This document shows, piece after piece, positions 39,870 to 53,480 of a stretch of 64,000 nucleotides of DNA; positions within the stretch are counted from its first letter, which is position 1, and every line of letters starts with the position of its first letter. The notes below the pieces were generated by a model. It was given only the letters and a program-made list of their open reading frames with translations. It did not search any database and was not told the origin of the DNA. Position numbers and translations under genes: made by a program. This DNA is from Parus major (Eukaryota > Chordata > Aves > Passeriformes > Paridae). The stretch spans positions 93,348,851 to 93,412,850 of the forward strand of contig NC_031770.1 of the NCBI RefSeq assembly GCF_001522545.3, written 5' to 3'.

Positions 39870-40381
39870 TTTCCTTGGACAGTTTTGGCCATCACACTAT
39901 GAGAAAGAACATTAAACTATTAGAAAGTGTCCAAAGGAAGGCAACAAAGATGGTGAAGGGCCCTGAGGGGAAGCCGTATGAGGAGCAGCTGAGGACACTT
40001 GGTCTGTTCAGCCTGGAGGAGACTGAGGAGAGACCTCACTGCAGTTACAGCTTCTTGTGAGGGGAGGAGGAGGGGCAGGCACTGATCTCTTCTCTGTGGT
40101 GACAGTGACAGGGCCTGAGGGAATGGCCTGAAGTTGTGCCAGGGGAGGTTTAGGTTGGATGTCAGGAGAAGGTTCCTCACCCAGAGGGTGGTTGGAAACT
40201 GGAACAGGATCTCCAGGGAAGTGGTCACAGCATCAAGCCTGACAGAGCTCAAGAAGTGTTTGAACAATGTTCTCAGGCCCATGGTGTGACTCTTGGGGAC
40301 AGTTCTATTCAGAGACAGGAGATGGGCTCAGTGAGCCTTGTGGGTCCCTTCCAACTCACCTGATTCTGTGATTCTGTGATA
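39870..40381 (+). mobile_element. CR1 LINE, well-preserved 3' end
   Basis: The best-preserved CR1 copy here, in + orientation. It runs from GTCCAAAGGAAGGCAACAAA and CTGTTCAGCCTGGAGGAGAC through GGTTTAGGTTGGATGTCAGG to GGGTCCCTTCCAACTCACCT and ends in two tandem ATTCTGTG octamers (about 40363-40380), the CR1 hallmark. It is 5'-truncated and noncoding. Low divergence suggests it is among the youngest insertions in the window. Confidence 0.95.
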
Positions 40382-43300
40382 TTACTTTCATCATTGTAGA
40401 GCATGGCCAAGGAAGTGATAGCAGTGTTTGTCCAAACATTCTGTGAATCGTGCCATCTTGGAACTTGCAGCATCCTAGATTTAAAGCATCACACACTGCT
40501 TTTACAGTGGCAAGAATTAATTGGTTTCAACGAACTAAAATATTTTGCTTTATTGGTATTTTTTGGTTTAAAAAAATGTTGTGGGTTTTGTTGGGGATTT
40601 TTAACGTATTGGCTGTTGTGAAAGCTTGGGCAGAGCAGCATTCTTTTCCTGAAGCTTTCACCAGCTGTGTGTAGAGTGGAGGACCTGAAATGCTTTTGCA
40701 CCGCATAACAAGGTGAGACCTGCACGGCCTGGCCTGTGACACTTGAGGAGCAGCCACTGCTTCCAGTGGAGCAGCTGCAGAAGGAAGTTTATTCCCAGTC
40801 TCTCATTCTTCCACTCCAGTCTGCTGGCTTTGTGGCTGTCTACACAGACTTAGCCAGGAACATATAGGCAAGATGTTTCTTGCCATAGTGCATGAAATAG
40901 CTAAACCAGAAAATTTCATTCATAAAAGTTATATTCTTAGTGGGGGAAAAAAGGCTGTATTGAGATGCCTCTGACTAGACACAGGTGGGTCAGATGCACG
41001 GCTAGGCAGCTGAAAGGCAGCAGAAGGACCTGCATTTCCTGAGCAGACCAAGACCCTGTCGAATTTTGAGCACAGATATTCCTATTGCCCAGGTGAATTC
41101 AGTGTGGCATCTGTATCAATTTCTGAAACTTTCCAAAATGCTTGTTATTGTATGGGAATCTTGGATGACAAAACTGTAGGTTGTGTGCAATCTGAAAACA
41201 CGAATGTGCGTGTTATTTAGCTGTTTCTTGCATATCCAAACTGTTAGTGCTAATTTGGGTTGGTTGGTTTGATTCTTTTCCTCTGAGTGCCTGCTACTTT
41301 GTTTCTGATGCATCTGGGAAATAAAACCAGTACTGTAAAGAAGAAAAGTAATTTCCTAAAAGGATTATCACCAGTGCCACTTGGCAAAGGTGTGCATCAT
41401 TAGATACTGCCTGTCTCAAAAATTTCTTGTAGCATGACTGGTTTGTACCATACAAGACAAGGAATCAAACATACAGGCAAAAAAGACAGTTTAGAAATCA
41501 AAATGAGAGAATTGTATTTATTGTATGTACCACCAGCATCATAACAGAAAATAATGCTGCTTCTATAGTTACAAAGAAATAAAGAGTATGAAAACAATAA
41601 AAAAGAGGAATATAAATAATAGATATTTATACGAAATATATAATAGTAAACAAAGTGTAGGGACACAGTTGGTTATCTACCAATTGTTATCACTGGTAAT
41701 GGAAAAAAAAAAGCAACTACTCTGTACTTGGGAAGATTTTTTTTTCCTATTCTGTGTCTAGCAGTTACTAAAAGATGCAAGAAAGAATATTCTTTTTGAA
41801 GCCATAACAATCTGGTAAGAGCTTGGCTGGCATTTAAATTTTTACACTTTTGAGACCCAAATAACACTACTGGAAACTTAATAACACATTTTGAACTGCG
41901 AGTTTGCTATTGGAAAAGAAAAACATTCTTTGCATAGAAAAGTGTGTTTTCTGATATTCGTTTTCCACTTCTGAAAATAATTATGTGATATTTTGCTTTC
42001 TAGTCCAGCCCCTTGTACTGAGGAGACTGAACAGTTAAGTAATTTTTCAGATAATTGGCTGCTTTTATTATTTGAGATTATAGTAAAGATTTTATAGTGT
42101 AGAGATTATAGTATAGATTGTAAAATACATCAGATTTTATACAGAAATATTCCTACAAATTAGCAATGCCTTTTGACCTTTTTATCTTGTACATTTTTCC
42201 TTGAAGCCCCCACATGCTGTGGTCTTGAGCATCTTGTTTGTTCAGGAGTCTTGGCTTCTCTACAAGGTTACACTGCTAAATTCTTCTGGTATTTGAGGGA
42301 TGGAAGAAACACTGTGTGGTGTGTGTGTGTTTGTGCTGGAGAAAGGAGGGGAGACCAATGTATCCTGACACCAAGTACTTGGCAGATTATTTTTTTTTCT
42401 CCTAAAGCTTTCTAATATGCAAGATAATTAATAGTAATTATTCTTTGATTTGTTTTATTTTTGTCCTTGTAGTCTGCTAGCTTTTTAGAAGGGTTGTCAC
42501 ACATGCAAAGACATCCTGATTACATGAAGACCCACTCCTTGGTGTTTCTCTCATGACCAACACCCCCCTTTTTGGGCTGAAATGCCTGCAGTTTAGGTAG
42601 TGCCTGTAAGCAGTTTATCTTCTGAACATTTGGACAGAAACTTGGCAACCAACATTTGATTTGACAAAAAAGGGAAAACCAGTGAAGCATCACTTCCCAT
42701 TAGGAAGTAAACCATTGTTTGATAGGATGGAGCACAAGATTCCCAGAAGTCATACTACAGATAGGAGTAAATCTGCACATAGGGTTATTTTGAAAGTTAG
42801 ACAGTTAATGAAAAAGATACATGCTCTTTTTTTTTTCATTTTATAAACTAACCCTGAAATGCAGTACCCATCTGCCCAGCACAGCTGCCTCAGTGCTCCC
42901 TGCCCGAGAGCAGGTGTGACCTGACCAAACCACTGGGGCCAGGGTGAGGGGCAGCTGAGGCCACGGTGCAAGATCTGAGCTCCTGAGCTGTGCTGGGAGG
43001 TCAAACACTGGGCACAGGGAGAGGGGTTGCAAGACTAGGGAAGGAGCTGATGTTCTGGAATTGAGGAATGAAGCACACTATAAAAAGAAGTAAGAAGTCC
43101 AGAACATCTGGGAATGCTCCTACAGCTGTTAGTACCAATATTTACTATTAGGTCAGGGTTTTAGTATTAGAGAATCAGAGCTAACACATCTATTCCTTTT
43201 TCCTGGTGTTTTTTCATGATGTTCCTATTCAAGACCAGGACTTTTGGCCTTTGATGAACAGCTGAAAAGACCATCACTTGTGCACAGGTACAAACAGCAA

Positions 43301-45687
43301 GTTCTGTTTGTTTGTAGTGATGGTGCTCTTCAACTTGCAGCAAACTCTTGTCCAGATCTATTCCATACTACTATGCCTATAAATTAGACTTAGTTGATGA
43401 AAAATGTAGAAGGTGAGTGCAGGCAGCAGAAGAAATATCGTATCAGCAGAAGGCCCCTGGGCAGCTTGCAGCAAGAGTTTAAGGGGCGATGGGATTAATC
43501 CACTGAAATAGGGGGCTGAACTAGGCCATGGAGCAATGCCCATCCTGGTTAGAGGTGGTCTCACTTCTGCCCAGTGGCTGCTTAAACATGGTCAGGCTTT
43601 TGTGTAAGAGCAGGGGAAGGGCACAGAGGGCACAGATCGGGCCGTGCACTGTGAAGCTGTGCAAGGAAAAATAGCAGCCTGGGACATGTGACTGCAGGAG
43701 CTGCTGCATTATGGTCAAGCACATCTGGTTCTAGTGAAAATGCTGCCAAAGTCTTGCTTTTATAGATTCACCAAGTTCTAAAGGGATACCATTAGGTTCA
43801 GAAGGGGACTGCAGGTCTGCAGCTTTAAAAGTTTACAGTAGGAAGCTGTTACAGTAGGGCTAAAAATAATGTCTGTGCCTAAGAGAAAAATGGGAACCAA
43901 AACATTGGGAAGAGGTGCTCTCAGCATGCAGAACTTTTTTCTGTATCTGAGCATTATGTGGGAATGATAACTGACTTTAGCAAAAAAAATCCTTACATTA
44001 TTTTTTTGCTATAAATACTGCAGAAAAATATCATTCAAATGGGAAGAGCATATAAAGATCAAGTAAGTAAATTTTAGAATTAAGTGGCAGCTGTTGGTGG
44101 AGCCTTGAAAATTGTTAGAAAAACTTTCAGCTGAAGGCACAATGACTATAAAGTGTAACAAATATAAAACTGAACATGTTTTATTCATATTTGTAGAATA
44201 ATGTACACATAAACCTGCAGGAAATAAGCAATACCAGTATGTCTGACAGGTAGAGGGACAGGTCTGTGTGTGGCACAGAGGATGGCCATGGGAATTGAAT
44301 GGAAGAAACCCACCCTTACATCTCATGTTCTGATCCACTTTTCTGTCATGTCCTTAAACAGAGACATTTTAATCATTAAAGGTCACCCTCATCCTACTGA
44401 ACTTCATAGGAATTTTTGCTGGGAATTATGTTCTAGTTACTCTGAGGGGTTGGACCTGAGCCTTGGAGATGGAAGTATAAAAATACTGCAAGTGAATAGC
44501 ATAATTAGCTAATGTTTCAATATTCTGAACTCTAATTTACCAACTCTCCCCAAACATTTGATATTGATTTAATGCAGATTTCTATCTCTGCCAATTCAAC
44601 CAACTTTAGTTGGATATTAAGTGTCTAGCCTTCCTCTAAGTTCTTTGCCAATGATGGAGCTGTAAATATGCTAATTTGTGCACCATGAAATCCAAAATGT
44701 TGTTCTACTGTTCCCCATCCCATCCTTTCATTCTTGCTCAGCCCTCATTGCTTCTGCCTTCTAGACTGTAGAAAGCCACTGGTCTTTCACTGCTAATCCT
44801 AGTGGAGAACTCTTGCTTTGAGCTTAGTGTTTTCTTGAAGTTCTGGTTCTTCCTTCTCCTAAAGCAACTTAATTCATTTCTCAAGGATGGACAACAGGGA
44901 GAAAGAAAGAGCAAGGTCCCACTCCTCTGTTATTTCCAGATAAGAGTCCCAGTCTTGTCTGACATCCAAAGAGAAAAGCTCACACAGTGCTCTTGGAGAA
45001 AGTCCATGGCAGAGTTTTCCCAGAAATAGGTGAACAAAAGTGGTGGGAGAGAATGTAATAAAAAAGGCCAGGAGTCTCTCAGATTAGGGGCTGGGAGGCA
45101 GTGACTGGGGAGTGGGAAGGGAGAGCTTGGTCTTAAAAATTGTAATTTCAGGCTCTTGTGGACTACAGCAGAGAACATCCCGATTGCCTTTGAAAGGTAT
45201 TCTCAGGACCAACAGACCAACACAAAAACCCAAACACTACCAATGCTATTACTGAAATCACTGCCTTAGCTTTTTTACTTATGTAACACAACTGAAAGTT
45301 ACCTTCTTACGCATCTGGTGACTTCACATCACATAGTCACTCTCAATCAAGCTCTTATTTGCCTAGTCTAAGCAATGTATTCACTAAATACTTAAGGAGT
45401 TTCTGGAACTTTTCCCGAAGCTCAGTTTTGCAAGTGTTAAAAGCTTTTAACACTGCTCATGACAATGTGATTCCACAGTCAGTGTTTAAGATGTTTAAAA
45501 AAAAGTATCCTGAACTGGAATACTCAGCATCTCTAATTTTTTTTTCTTTTCTTAATCCAGAAGAAATGTTTAAAGAGTTACCATACTGGCTTTGGGGTGG
45601 GTGATCCAAGTTGCACATGAGTCAAGCAATGTGCCCTTGACACAAATAAAGTTAGTGTGTTACATGGACCTACTACAGGGACTCAAG

Positions 45688-46085
45688 TGAAGGGTCAGAA
45701 AGATGATAAAAGTGTAAAGAAAAGATGACTGGAGCATCTGTCCTGTGAGAAAAAGCTGAACTGGAAGTGTTCAGTCTGGAGAAGATAAGGCTCAGGTGGA
45801 TCTCATCATCTAGCAGTACCTGAAGGGAGGAGAAGGAAGCCAGGCTCTTGACAGTGTAAAGGACCAGAGGCAAGAAGCACAAAGTGGAACAGAGGAGGTG
45901 TTATCTGAACATCAGGAAATGCAGTTATTGTGAGGGTAACCAAACACTAGCACAGGTTGCCCAGAGAGGCTGTAGAGTCTCCCTCCCTGGAGATAAAAAA
46001 GCCATTCGGACACAGTTCTGGACAAAGTCCTAGAGAACAAGCTCTAGCTAACTGCTTCAGCTGGGTCACTTCCACCCTCAATTAA
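45688..46085 (+). mobile_element. CR1 LINE, diverged 3' fragment
   Basis: + orientation. Landmarks in order: GACTGGAGCATCTGTCCTGT, TTCAGTCTGGAGAAGATAAG, GCACAGGTTGCCCAGAGAGG and CTGGGTCACTTCCACCCTCA. The octamer tail is gone. It is more diverged than the copy at 39.9 kb, so older, and it has no coding capacity. Confidence 0.88.
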
Positions 46086-47215
46086 CTTGTGAGAACAGAA
46101 TGAAGCCATTTAAATACAAAGCAGAGTTCTGCTTCTTGTCATCTTAGCTCCTGCCACCTCAGCCCAATGGGACACCGTGGTACTCCTAAATGGAAATCCA
46201 CACACGGGATCTTAACGTATTTCAGAACTTAACCTTCAGGCTGTCAAAGGCTTTTTGTGCTACTGCAGGAAGAGCAAGATAAGAAGCAGTGAAAGGGAAA
46301 GAGAGAGTAAGCCTAGCTGCTGTCACCTGGCATTTCTAAGAGAACAGAAAATTAGTTATTACAGATACTGATTTTTTTCCAAACTGATCTTACGATGGCT
46401 TATAAGACCTTAAAGTCATTTCTCTCCCTCTTCAATTCAGTGGCTAGGAGAGAGGTTTCTTCTCAGCTCTCTTAATACCTTTTTCCAGCTGTCACCTTAT
46501 TTGTCTTTTCAGCACTGGGCAGCTCTCAGGACAGCAGCATTAAACCAAATACTGGTTTTAAAACCTTTCTTTCAAGCTCTCAGAGAAAGCATCCATATAT
46601 TTACAGGAAGTTTTATGCAGGACAGCAAAACTGTAGCCATGGTAAAGGAGTGATTAGTGGATGTCAGCCATCACCAGCTACCGTCAGGGTTACAAAGGTC
46701 ATAGAGACAGGAAAACATCTGAGCTGCTACAGGAATTAAATAAATGGGATACAAATTGTTGTTAAAGAAGGACTGCTGGCTCCTTAACAAATCCAGTGGA
46801 TACAGCAGTGCTTGGCTGAGAAAGCAAGGCTTGCAGCAATACTCTGAATGAACAGGAATAAGAATGGAGGTCCTGGGATCCACACCTGAATTGAAAGAAA
46901 AAAAATCCACAAAACCCTATATTGAAAAAGCCACAAAATCAGCAATTCAATTACCAAGATTCAAGTTAACATAAAACTATTTCTTGTGGACATAAATATT
47001 CTCCTCTTCTTGTGTAGCCAAAAAACAGCCTAGCTCTGGTATTACAAAAAGGCCTAATACAGCAAACTACTGTAAAGCAATAGCACTAGGACTGCTTGTA
47101 TGCTTCTCATTCCATTACCAATTATTATAGACATGTTACAGAGAGATCTTACAAAATTCAAATTGATTCACCTCTATGTACCAGAGGCTTCTAGGAATAA
47201 CAGATAAAAACATGA

Positions 47216-48346
47216 TTTATTACACTGTACAAACTGGATTCAGAACAAGCAAGTGCAGAATATGGTACATGATTTATTTTTTCTGTACATTACATATTGT
47301 TAAATTTCATTGACAAATCCAAAACTTCCATAATTTTTCCTTTACCTGCTTAAGCCAAGCAATTTATTTTTTTTCTACAAGATAGAACAAAATAGCTTCC
47401 TGGAGAATTTATCATCTGATTAACTTGGCAGAAGATGCTCCAGCTCAGACTGACTTTCAGTGTTTCTCATAGCCTGTCAGGTTAGAACCTCAGTTGGTAG
47501 CATAATGTTCTGCCACTGTACCAGTCTAGAAACAAGCAACTACATCCTCATTAAATTTCAATAATGTCTTCTTCTTAGAAGATGAATTAATGCAGTTGCA
47601 CTTGTAGACATTCCAAACAGTATAAATGAAGGCTGTAGCTACATCAGAAAGAATTCCAGTAGCCCCAGATTGGTCTCACGAGTTCTGCAAGATGTGCTAA
47701 GATAGGTTAAATGCTTAATAAAGTCCTTAAGAAAAATAAATATTTTTGCATAATGTATGTACAAAAATTGGTTGATTTCCTTCATTCATATAGGTTCAAC
47801 AGCAGATATAACTTCAGTTATATTTTACTCACTAGCTCATAATAGATAATGCCACCTTCATAATGTTGTAGTAAGAGTCTAAGAGAATATTGGCCTATTC
47901 TTTATAATAGTGCAAATTATATGGAGGTGTTTTGAAAACCATGGCTTATAGAAAGAAGGATTAACAAAAAAACCCTCCTTTGGTCCCTGCAAGAGTAGTT
48001 TAATTCCTCCATGAAATTTTCAAAACTCCCCTACATAATTTTAACCAACTATTAAGGCGTCAAAAGCATGGATTTAAAGTTGAGATTAAAGTGATCTTTC
48101 TTGGACTTGAAAAAAAGTCCACTGGAGATTTCCTGACAATGAAATTTTCTTCGTGTTTCTCCTTTCTTCCTCTCTATTCTGCACAAAAGCAATATGCCAA
48201 ATGAACCCCTCTGATAATCTCCTCCATTAATTTTTTTAAACCACAATAAAACATTACACTTAAATATATTGCACAAAAAGCATAACATATCCTGCCTGAC
48301 TCTTCACAAAATGGCCACAAACACAGGAGAACAGCTACTGAACATC
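47216..48346 (-). other. FBXO25: FBXO25 3' untranslated region (probable)
   Basis: Sequence downstream of the FBXO25 stop on the - strand. Minus-strand AATAAA hexamers are at 47363-47368, 47273-47278 and 47216-47221. The last is followed on the - strand by a T-rich stretch (TCATGTTTTTATCTGTTATT), which would give a 3'UTR of about 1.1 kb. The exact end is not determinable from sequence alone. Confidence 0.5.
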
Positions 48347-48436
48347 TCAAAATTTGAAGAGATCAATGAAATGCTGAGGAGATACTGGCATGAGACAGGT
48401 GTTTGGATCGCTGGCTGTGCAGGGGTGTCCTGTATC
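48347..48436 (-). CDS. FBXO25: FBXO25 last coding exon (C-terminal 29 residues and stop)
   Basis: This small terminal exon is easy to miss. Reading the - strand, acceptor TTTTTCAG is followed by GAT and the peptide DTGHPCTASDPNTC, then LMPVSPQHFIDLFKF and TGA at 48347-48349. The ending SPQHFIDLFKF is the conserved C-terminus of the FBXO25/FBXO32 type of F-box proteins. It enters at phase 0, matching the previous exon. It is separated from that exon by the longest intron in this part of the gene (6.6 kb). Confidence 0.95.
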   Translation of the reverse strand, partial: DTGHPCTASDPNTCLMPVSPQHFIDLFKF

Positions 48437-50740
48437 CTGAAAAATGAAGGAGAAAAATAAGTAAGCTCTCTTTCCATATTCAGTCTTCATTCACCCCCAA
48501 ATTAGGAAAAAAAATACCAAAAAGCAAACAAAAAACAACAACAACCAAATCAAACCCAAGAGCAATTCACTCCTCCTACCAATACCAGAACCTGAGTTGG
48601 AGACCTTGAAAAAGTATCATCTTCCTTATCCATTATTTTTCAATAAGCATAATAAAAAGGCACCTGCTTTGTTGAACCTAAATTATGTTTAACCAAAACC
48701 TGAAGTCATATCTCTTGCTATAGGGGATATGAGTCCCTTACTTTGAAAATGATGGACAGCAGATACCTCCTCAAAAAACCTGAACAGTGTTTGAATTCCC
48801 AGTCTTTGCATCTTGCTACATTTTCCCCCTTATTTTTCTTTTGCCTTTCACTCCTAGCTTTTCCCCAAGTGAAATGGAAGCATTGTCTTAAAAGAAAAGA
48901 TGGCACCTAGGCAAGGTAGGAATAGAGAAGTTAGACTGGTGGAAAGGCTTTGTCATTACCAATTCACTAAGCCTGCAGTGCTTTCTTTCCTGTTACGGAA
49001 ATTCGACCTCAGCAGAACTGTCTGATTAAAGATTGAAATTCCTCTTTGAACAAAAAGTTCTGTTTTCCATCTTATTAAAGTCTCCTAAATGAGGGAAATG
49101 CAGAGGTGCAATGAGAAGAAATTCCCAGACAGTTCAATGGACATGTTAAACAACTTGTCAGTGTTGTAAGGCCCAGAAGTGTTTAAGGCTTTAAGGAGTT
49201 TCTCTCCAATGCTGGTGAACACACCAGATGAGGCAAGAAAACTAGATAAATACATGACAAATAGGTCTTTACATGACTACTATGGTCTTCACTGCTTTTG
49301 TTTCCATAGGAAGTGAAGTTACATGCAATCAAGTTAATAAAAGGAAAGAATCTCCAAGTGATTTTTTTTTCCTCACTGCCATATTCCCATCCAAAGTCTT
49401 TGCAGCACCAAAGTGCACCAGGTGAAACACATTCTAAATACTGCTCAGCTTTTCCAGTGAAAATTGTTACTTGACAGATTCATTATCTGTGTTTTTCCAT
49501 TAAGTCCATGGAGGAATACAAGAATATATCAGGTGGTATTCCCTCCTCTTCCTCCCACTCTTTTTAATAATTGCTTTAACATCACCTGAGAAACAGTTGT
49601 TAGATTCATGACACAGAGGGAAAGAGAATTACCCACACAAAAAAGAGACCCAGGTAGAACTGCCTACTGGGGGAATCTGCATATGAGAAAGAACAGGTGA
49701 CCAAGACCAAAACCAGAAGTGTTACACTTAACACCGTCATCTTGAGATGACATCTGCAAGGAAGAGCTGCACCACACTAGAAAACACTCTTAAAGGCAGT
49801 TGCTAATGGACTATTATCTTCTCTACCCATTGCCATGTAAATGTCATGTCATTACTTTCCTAGTTTCCAGGAAAAACCACCATCAGAATTATAATTCTGG
49901 GAAACAAGGTAAGGTTTATCCTCTTTTAGTACTTATTTGTACTCCTGAATATTTTAGACTGAGTTTGTAACATTCTGCTTTCTCTGTACATCATTATCAA
50001 AACACTTTTGAAAAGTTCTACACAGTTGGGAATTACAGGTGCAATAAAAATCTCAGAGATCTGTTATTGGTGTTTTTATTTATTGAAAACCACATAAATT
50101 TTACAGTGAAAAAAGTGATAAGGACTGAAAAGAAGAATCACAACTTTCTTGTAATTATGAGTATTCCTCATTTCAAGAGAAATACATTTTCATTGGAATT
50201 ACATTTAATAAAGTGTTAAAATAATTTGATTTCAATGTTTCAAAGCTAAAGCAGACTTATTTAAAAGGAAGAAGAGAATTTCCCAGGAGGAGTGTTTACT
50301 AGTAAATGTAGTTGTTTTCCTCAGAATTTAGCATAGCTAGATATTAAGAAGCTCTGTATAAGTATTTTCATCATTTCTTCATTCAGAAGACAACAATATA
50401 ATTGCTTCCCTTGACTATCCCAAGTCACATGCAGCCTGTTTTGGGGAATTAATTTTCAGAGAAATTCTCCATAAAAATTAAATATGACTACAGCATTCCA
50501 AGTGCAATAAAATCAATTTTGGTACCTTTGTATGAAAGTTATCTGAGGTTCATGTTACTCTTCAGATTTAAGTATCAAATTCAATACATCAGGGAATGCT
50601 GAGAACAGTTTATAACAACACTGAGCACAGAGAAACCTATTTCTTAGCAAAATCTGTCTGATCTCACTGAAACCTATGCTCATTAGAAATTGATTTATGG
50701 CTCCTAGTTTAAATGGCATTAAGAAGGATTATGGCAATAA

Positions 50741-50820
50741 GAAAATATGAAATAATATAATAAAATATATAATATGTAATATAATATATATATTATTTAT
50801 TATGTTATATATAATAGGAT
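50741..50820. repeat. AT-only low-complexity, partly palindromic stretch
   Basis: The stretch is almost entirely A and T, with TAATA/TATAA motifs and an exact palindrome ATAATATATATATTAT. It probably arose from a degenerate (TA/TAA)n microsatellite in the last FBXO25 intron. Confidence 0.75.
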
Positions 50821-53044
50821 AAAAGACAAAATAATGAAAAGCTGAGATGGGATGTCATCACTATCTTTATCTAAAAGGGAACAAGAAACAAACTATTCCT
50901 GCCACTAAATTGATGTGCAGAAACAAAAATCAAAACAAATAGCATCAGATAATTAGAAAGGAACACATTATTCACTTTGACATTATGGAACAATCAGCAA
51001 TGAAAACAGGTGAGAGACAGGAAATACCTGGAGTAACAAAGCAAGGTGGTAGTCCTTTGAGATCGTGAAGAAGGAAGCAGGAAGGAGAGCCATAAGGTAA
51101 AAGAAGCAGAGTTAAGGTTTATTTAAGAAAAGGTTCATAAGCCATTTAGAAAAAGTCTTTTATTCTTGTGGTGAATCACAAGCAGCTTTGTGAGAACCAA
51201 AATTGGCACAAGTCGCAAGAAGACTAAAACCAAGTGTTAGGCGAAGTGATTACACTGTTTTCATAAAGCCCTGGAAACTGGAAGAAGAAAAGGCATTTCA
51301 GCTTCTGTGGCCATGTCTGAGGTAACTGAAAAGTGCTACTCAGTAAGCTAAGGAAAATAAAAGAATCTGCTACAATTGCAATGGTGCCTAGTGGAACAGA
51401 AGAAATAGTATACGTGAAAGCACTCACAGAGGCATCACACAATAATTAGTCATTACTTTTGCACTACTGAAATTATGGGGTTTTATCGGTTTCATCATGG
51501 ACAAATCCTTTAGCAAGAAGTCATTTTGAAAACAGATGTTCAATAAGAAAATTTTCTTACAACTCCCTCCTAACATGTCAGAGAACAAAAGTCACTGTAC
51601 TTCCTAGAAAGAACTTAGGAGACTCCTATGTGCTATACATAAATTTCTTAGGTTACAGATTTTAGACAAGTACAGGAATACAAATGCCTCTTCCTAAAAA
51701 CTCCTAAAGGCTTGTTAAAAACCCACTATGAGTATTACACCATATTGAAAAAGTGAAAAGTCATTCCCCTACTTCAACAGTTCAATAGATTAGTCAATTC
51801 AGCAGCCATCAGTCCCTTCTTTTGCAAGGCCTTCTTTGAAAAGAACACAAAACAGAGCTCCAAGAATTTCCTGTGTGTAGCCCTCTCACATTGTCAGCAA
51901 TTACATTATATTATCAATTTCATAAAATGCTGAAAATTCTCCTCTCTAGCTAGGCACATGCTTTTGGGCTATTTCAGATCCTCGTGGCTTTGGTTCTTAG
52001 AAACTCCTAACTCTCAGGATGCTTACTCAAAACTACAATTTACTTGCATCAAGGATGTCCCTTAGTATAAATAGTTTCCCTAAGCAGTCTCATGCTTATG
52101 CACCACTTCTCTGTCTCCAAAAACAATTTATATAGAGAGCAGTCACGTTCCTTTTTAGCTTTAACACAGCTGGGTTAAGAGAAATTAATCATCCCTAGTC
52201 TTCTTCATGACCTGATCACTTCAGCACATTTTTCTTTGCTTTGTTTTGCTTTGTTCTTTAATGAAGCAAGAAAAATAAAAATAGATGTCTTATGAAGAAG
52301 CATTCAGATTCTGCCTGAAGTTCTTCTGAATGACCTTGGAAACAAAAGTTGCCCGACATCTAAATTATACCATTAAAACAAGAAACAAAATTTTTACATA
52401 TTATCAGCTATCTAAAGAATACAGTGTTCCATTTGTTTCAAGATTCAAACACTTGCTACTTTTCCTCTGTAAAGTGACTGATTTCTCTTTTAAAATTGGG
52501 ATTTGGTGATAGTGTTTTTGTTAGTTTTTTGCTTTGTTTATTTTGGGGTTTTCTCGCTATGCATTACAGATATAGTTGTATGTTAAGCACACATATTCAT
52601 ATTTAGTTTAACAACCTTTCTAATCAAGCATGATACTGAAGACTGAGTAAATTGCCAAAGCCTGAAAAAAGTTCTGATTAAGAAATATTTTCACCTAGTG
52701 TAGGATTTATCTAGAATTAAAAAAGTACCTCCTGTCCCTTTGCCCCTCACCCCTGCTTTAGTTCTCACCTCCCTTTAGCAAGCTTGGGAAAGAATATAGA
52801 CACAAGAGTCTGAAAAAAAAAAAAAGCACAATATTTTTTTTTCCTCATATAGCTGAGTGACCAGCCTACTTGACCCACATTGCCCTGTAAAAAGAGGGAT
52901 GGTATTTCAGATGAACAATTAAATTGTCCCTGCCAATAAGGGTTCCAATTATGCATAAATCAATTAATTTAAAAATCTATTTCAGCCTGATCATCATTTA
53001 CTTTAAGACAGAGACAAGGCTTAGATGCCAAGACTAGAGAAGGA

Positions 53045-53480
53045 ATACTGCAGTGTAGGCTCACAGCATGATCAGGAGCCCAGCCTCCTGCTCAAAGCAG
53101 GATAAGCTGGGAGATCAGACCAGGCTTGTTTGAGCTTTATTCAGTCAGTTCTTGATCACACCCAAGGTTGAAACTGCATCAGCTCTATTGTCAAACTGTG
53201 CCCTTGCTTGTCTGTCCTCGTGGCAGGCACTTATGTCCCCCTGAAACAGTCTTCTCCAGCACTCCCCACAGGATATTTCCTCCAGTCTCCCTGATTATAT
53301 GACCCTCACCTGAACTTCATCTGCTTTATCAGTATCTTCCTTGTGCTGGGGGTCTCTCTGGCTGCAGTATCCCTGATGGTCTAATGAGTGCTGCATGAAA
53401 AGGGATAATGGCTTTCCTCAGCCTGCTGACAGTGCTCTTGTTAAAGCAGCCAATCCCCAACACCTGCTCCAGCACATTTG
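53045..53480 (-). mobile_element. Old CR1 LINE fragment, inverted
   Basis: Diverged CR1 in - orientation. Reverse-complement landmarks are CCCAGCCTCCTGCTCAAAGC, GGGAGATCAGACCAGGCTTG, AAACTGTGCCCTTGCTTGTC and, further on, TTTCCTCAGCCTGCTGACAG. Identity to the usual CR1 3' region is visibly lower than for the other copies, and the boundaries are approximate. It lies in the last FBXO25 intron, in the same orientation as that gene. Confidence 0.7.

Larger units (their letters stand above)
38056..47215. other. Intergenic gap between the convergent TDRP and FBXO25 ends
   Basis: About 9 kb separates the proposed 3' ends of the two genes. It holds two + strand CR1 copies (39.87 and 45.69 kb), a 22-bp perfect palindrome at 45433-45454 and ordinary AT-rich DNA. 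GC-richer patches at about 42860-43030 and 43380-43740 are not recognised. Longer 3'UTRs of either gene could reach into the gap, for example using AATAAA at 39586-39591 on the + strand. Confidence 0.6.
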
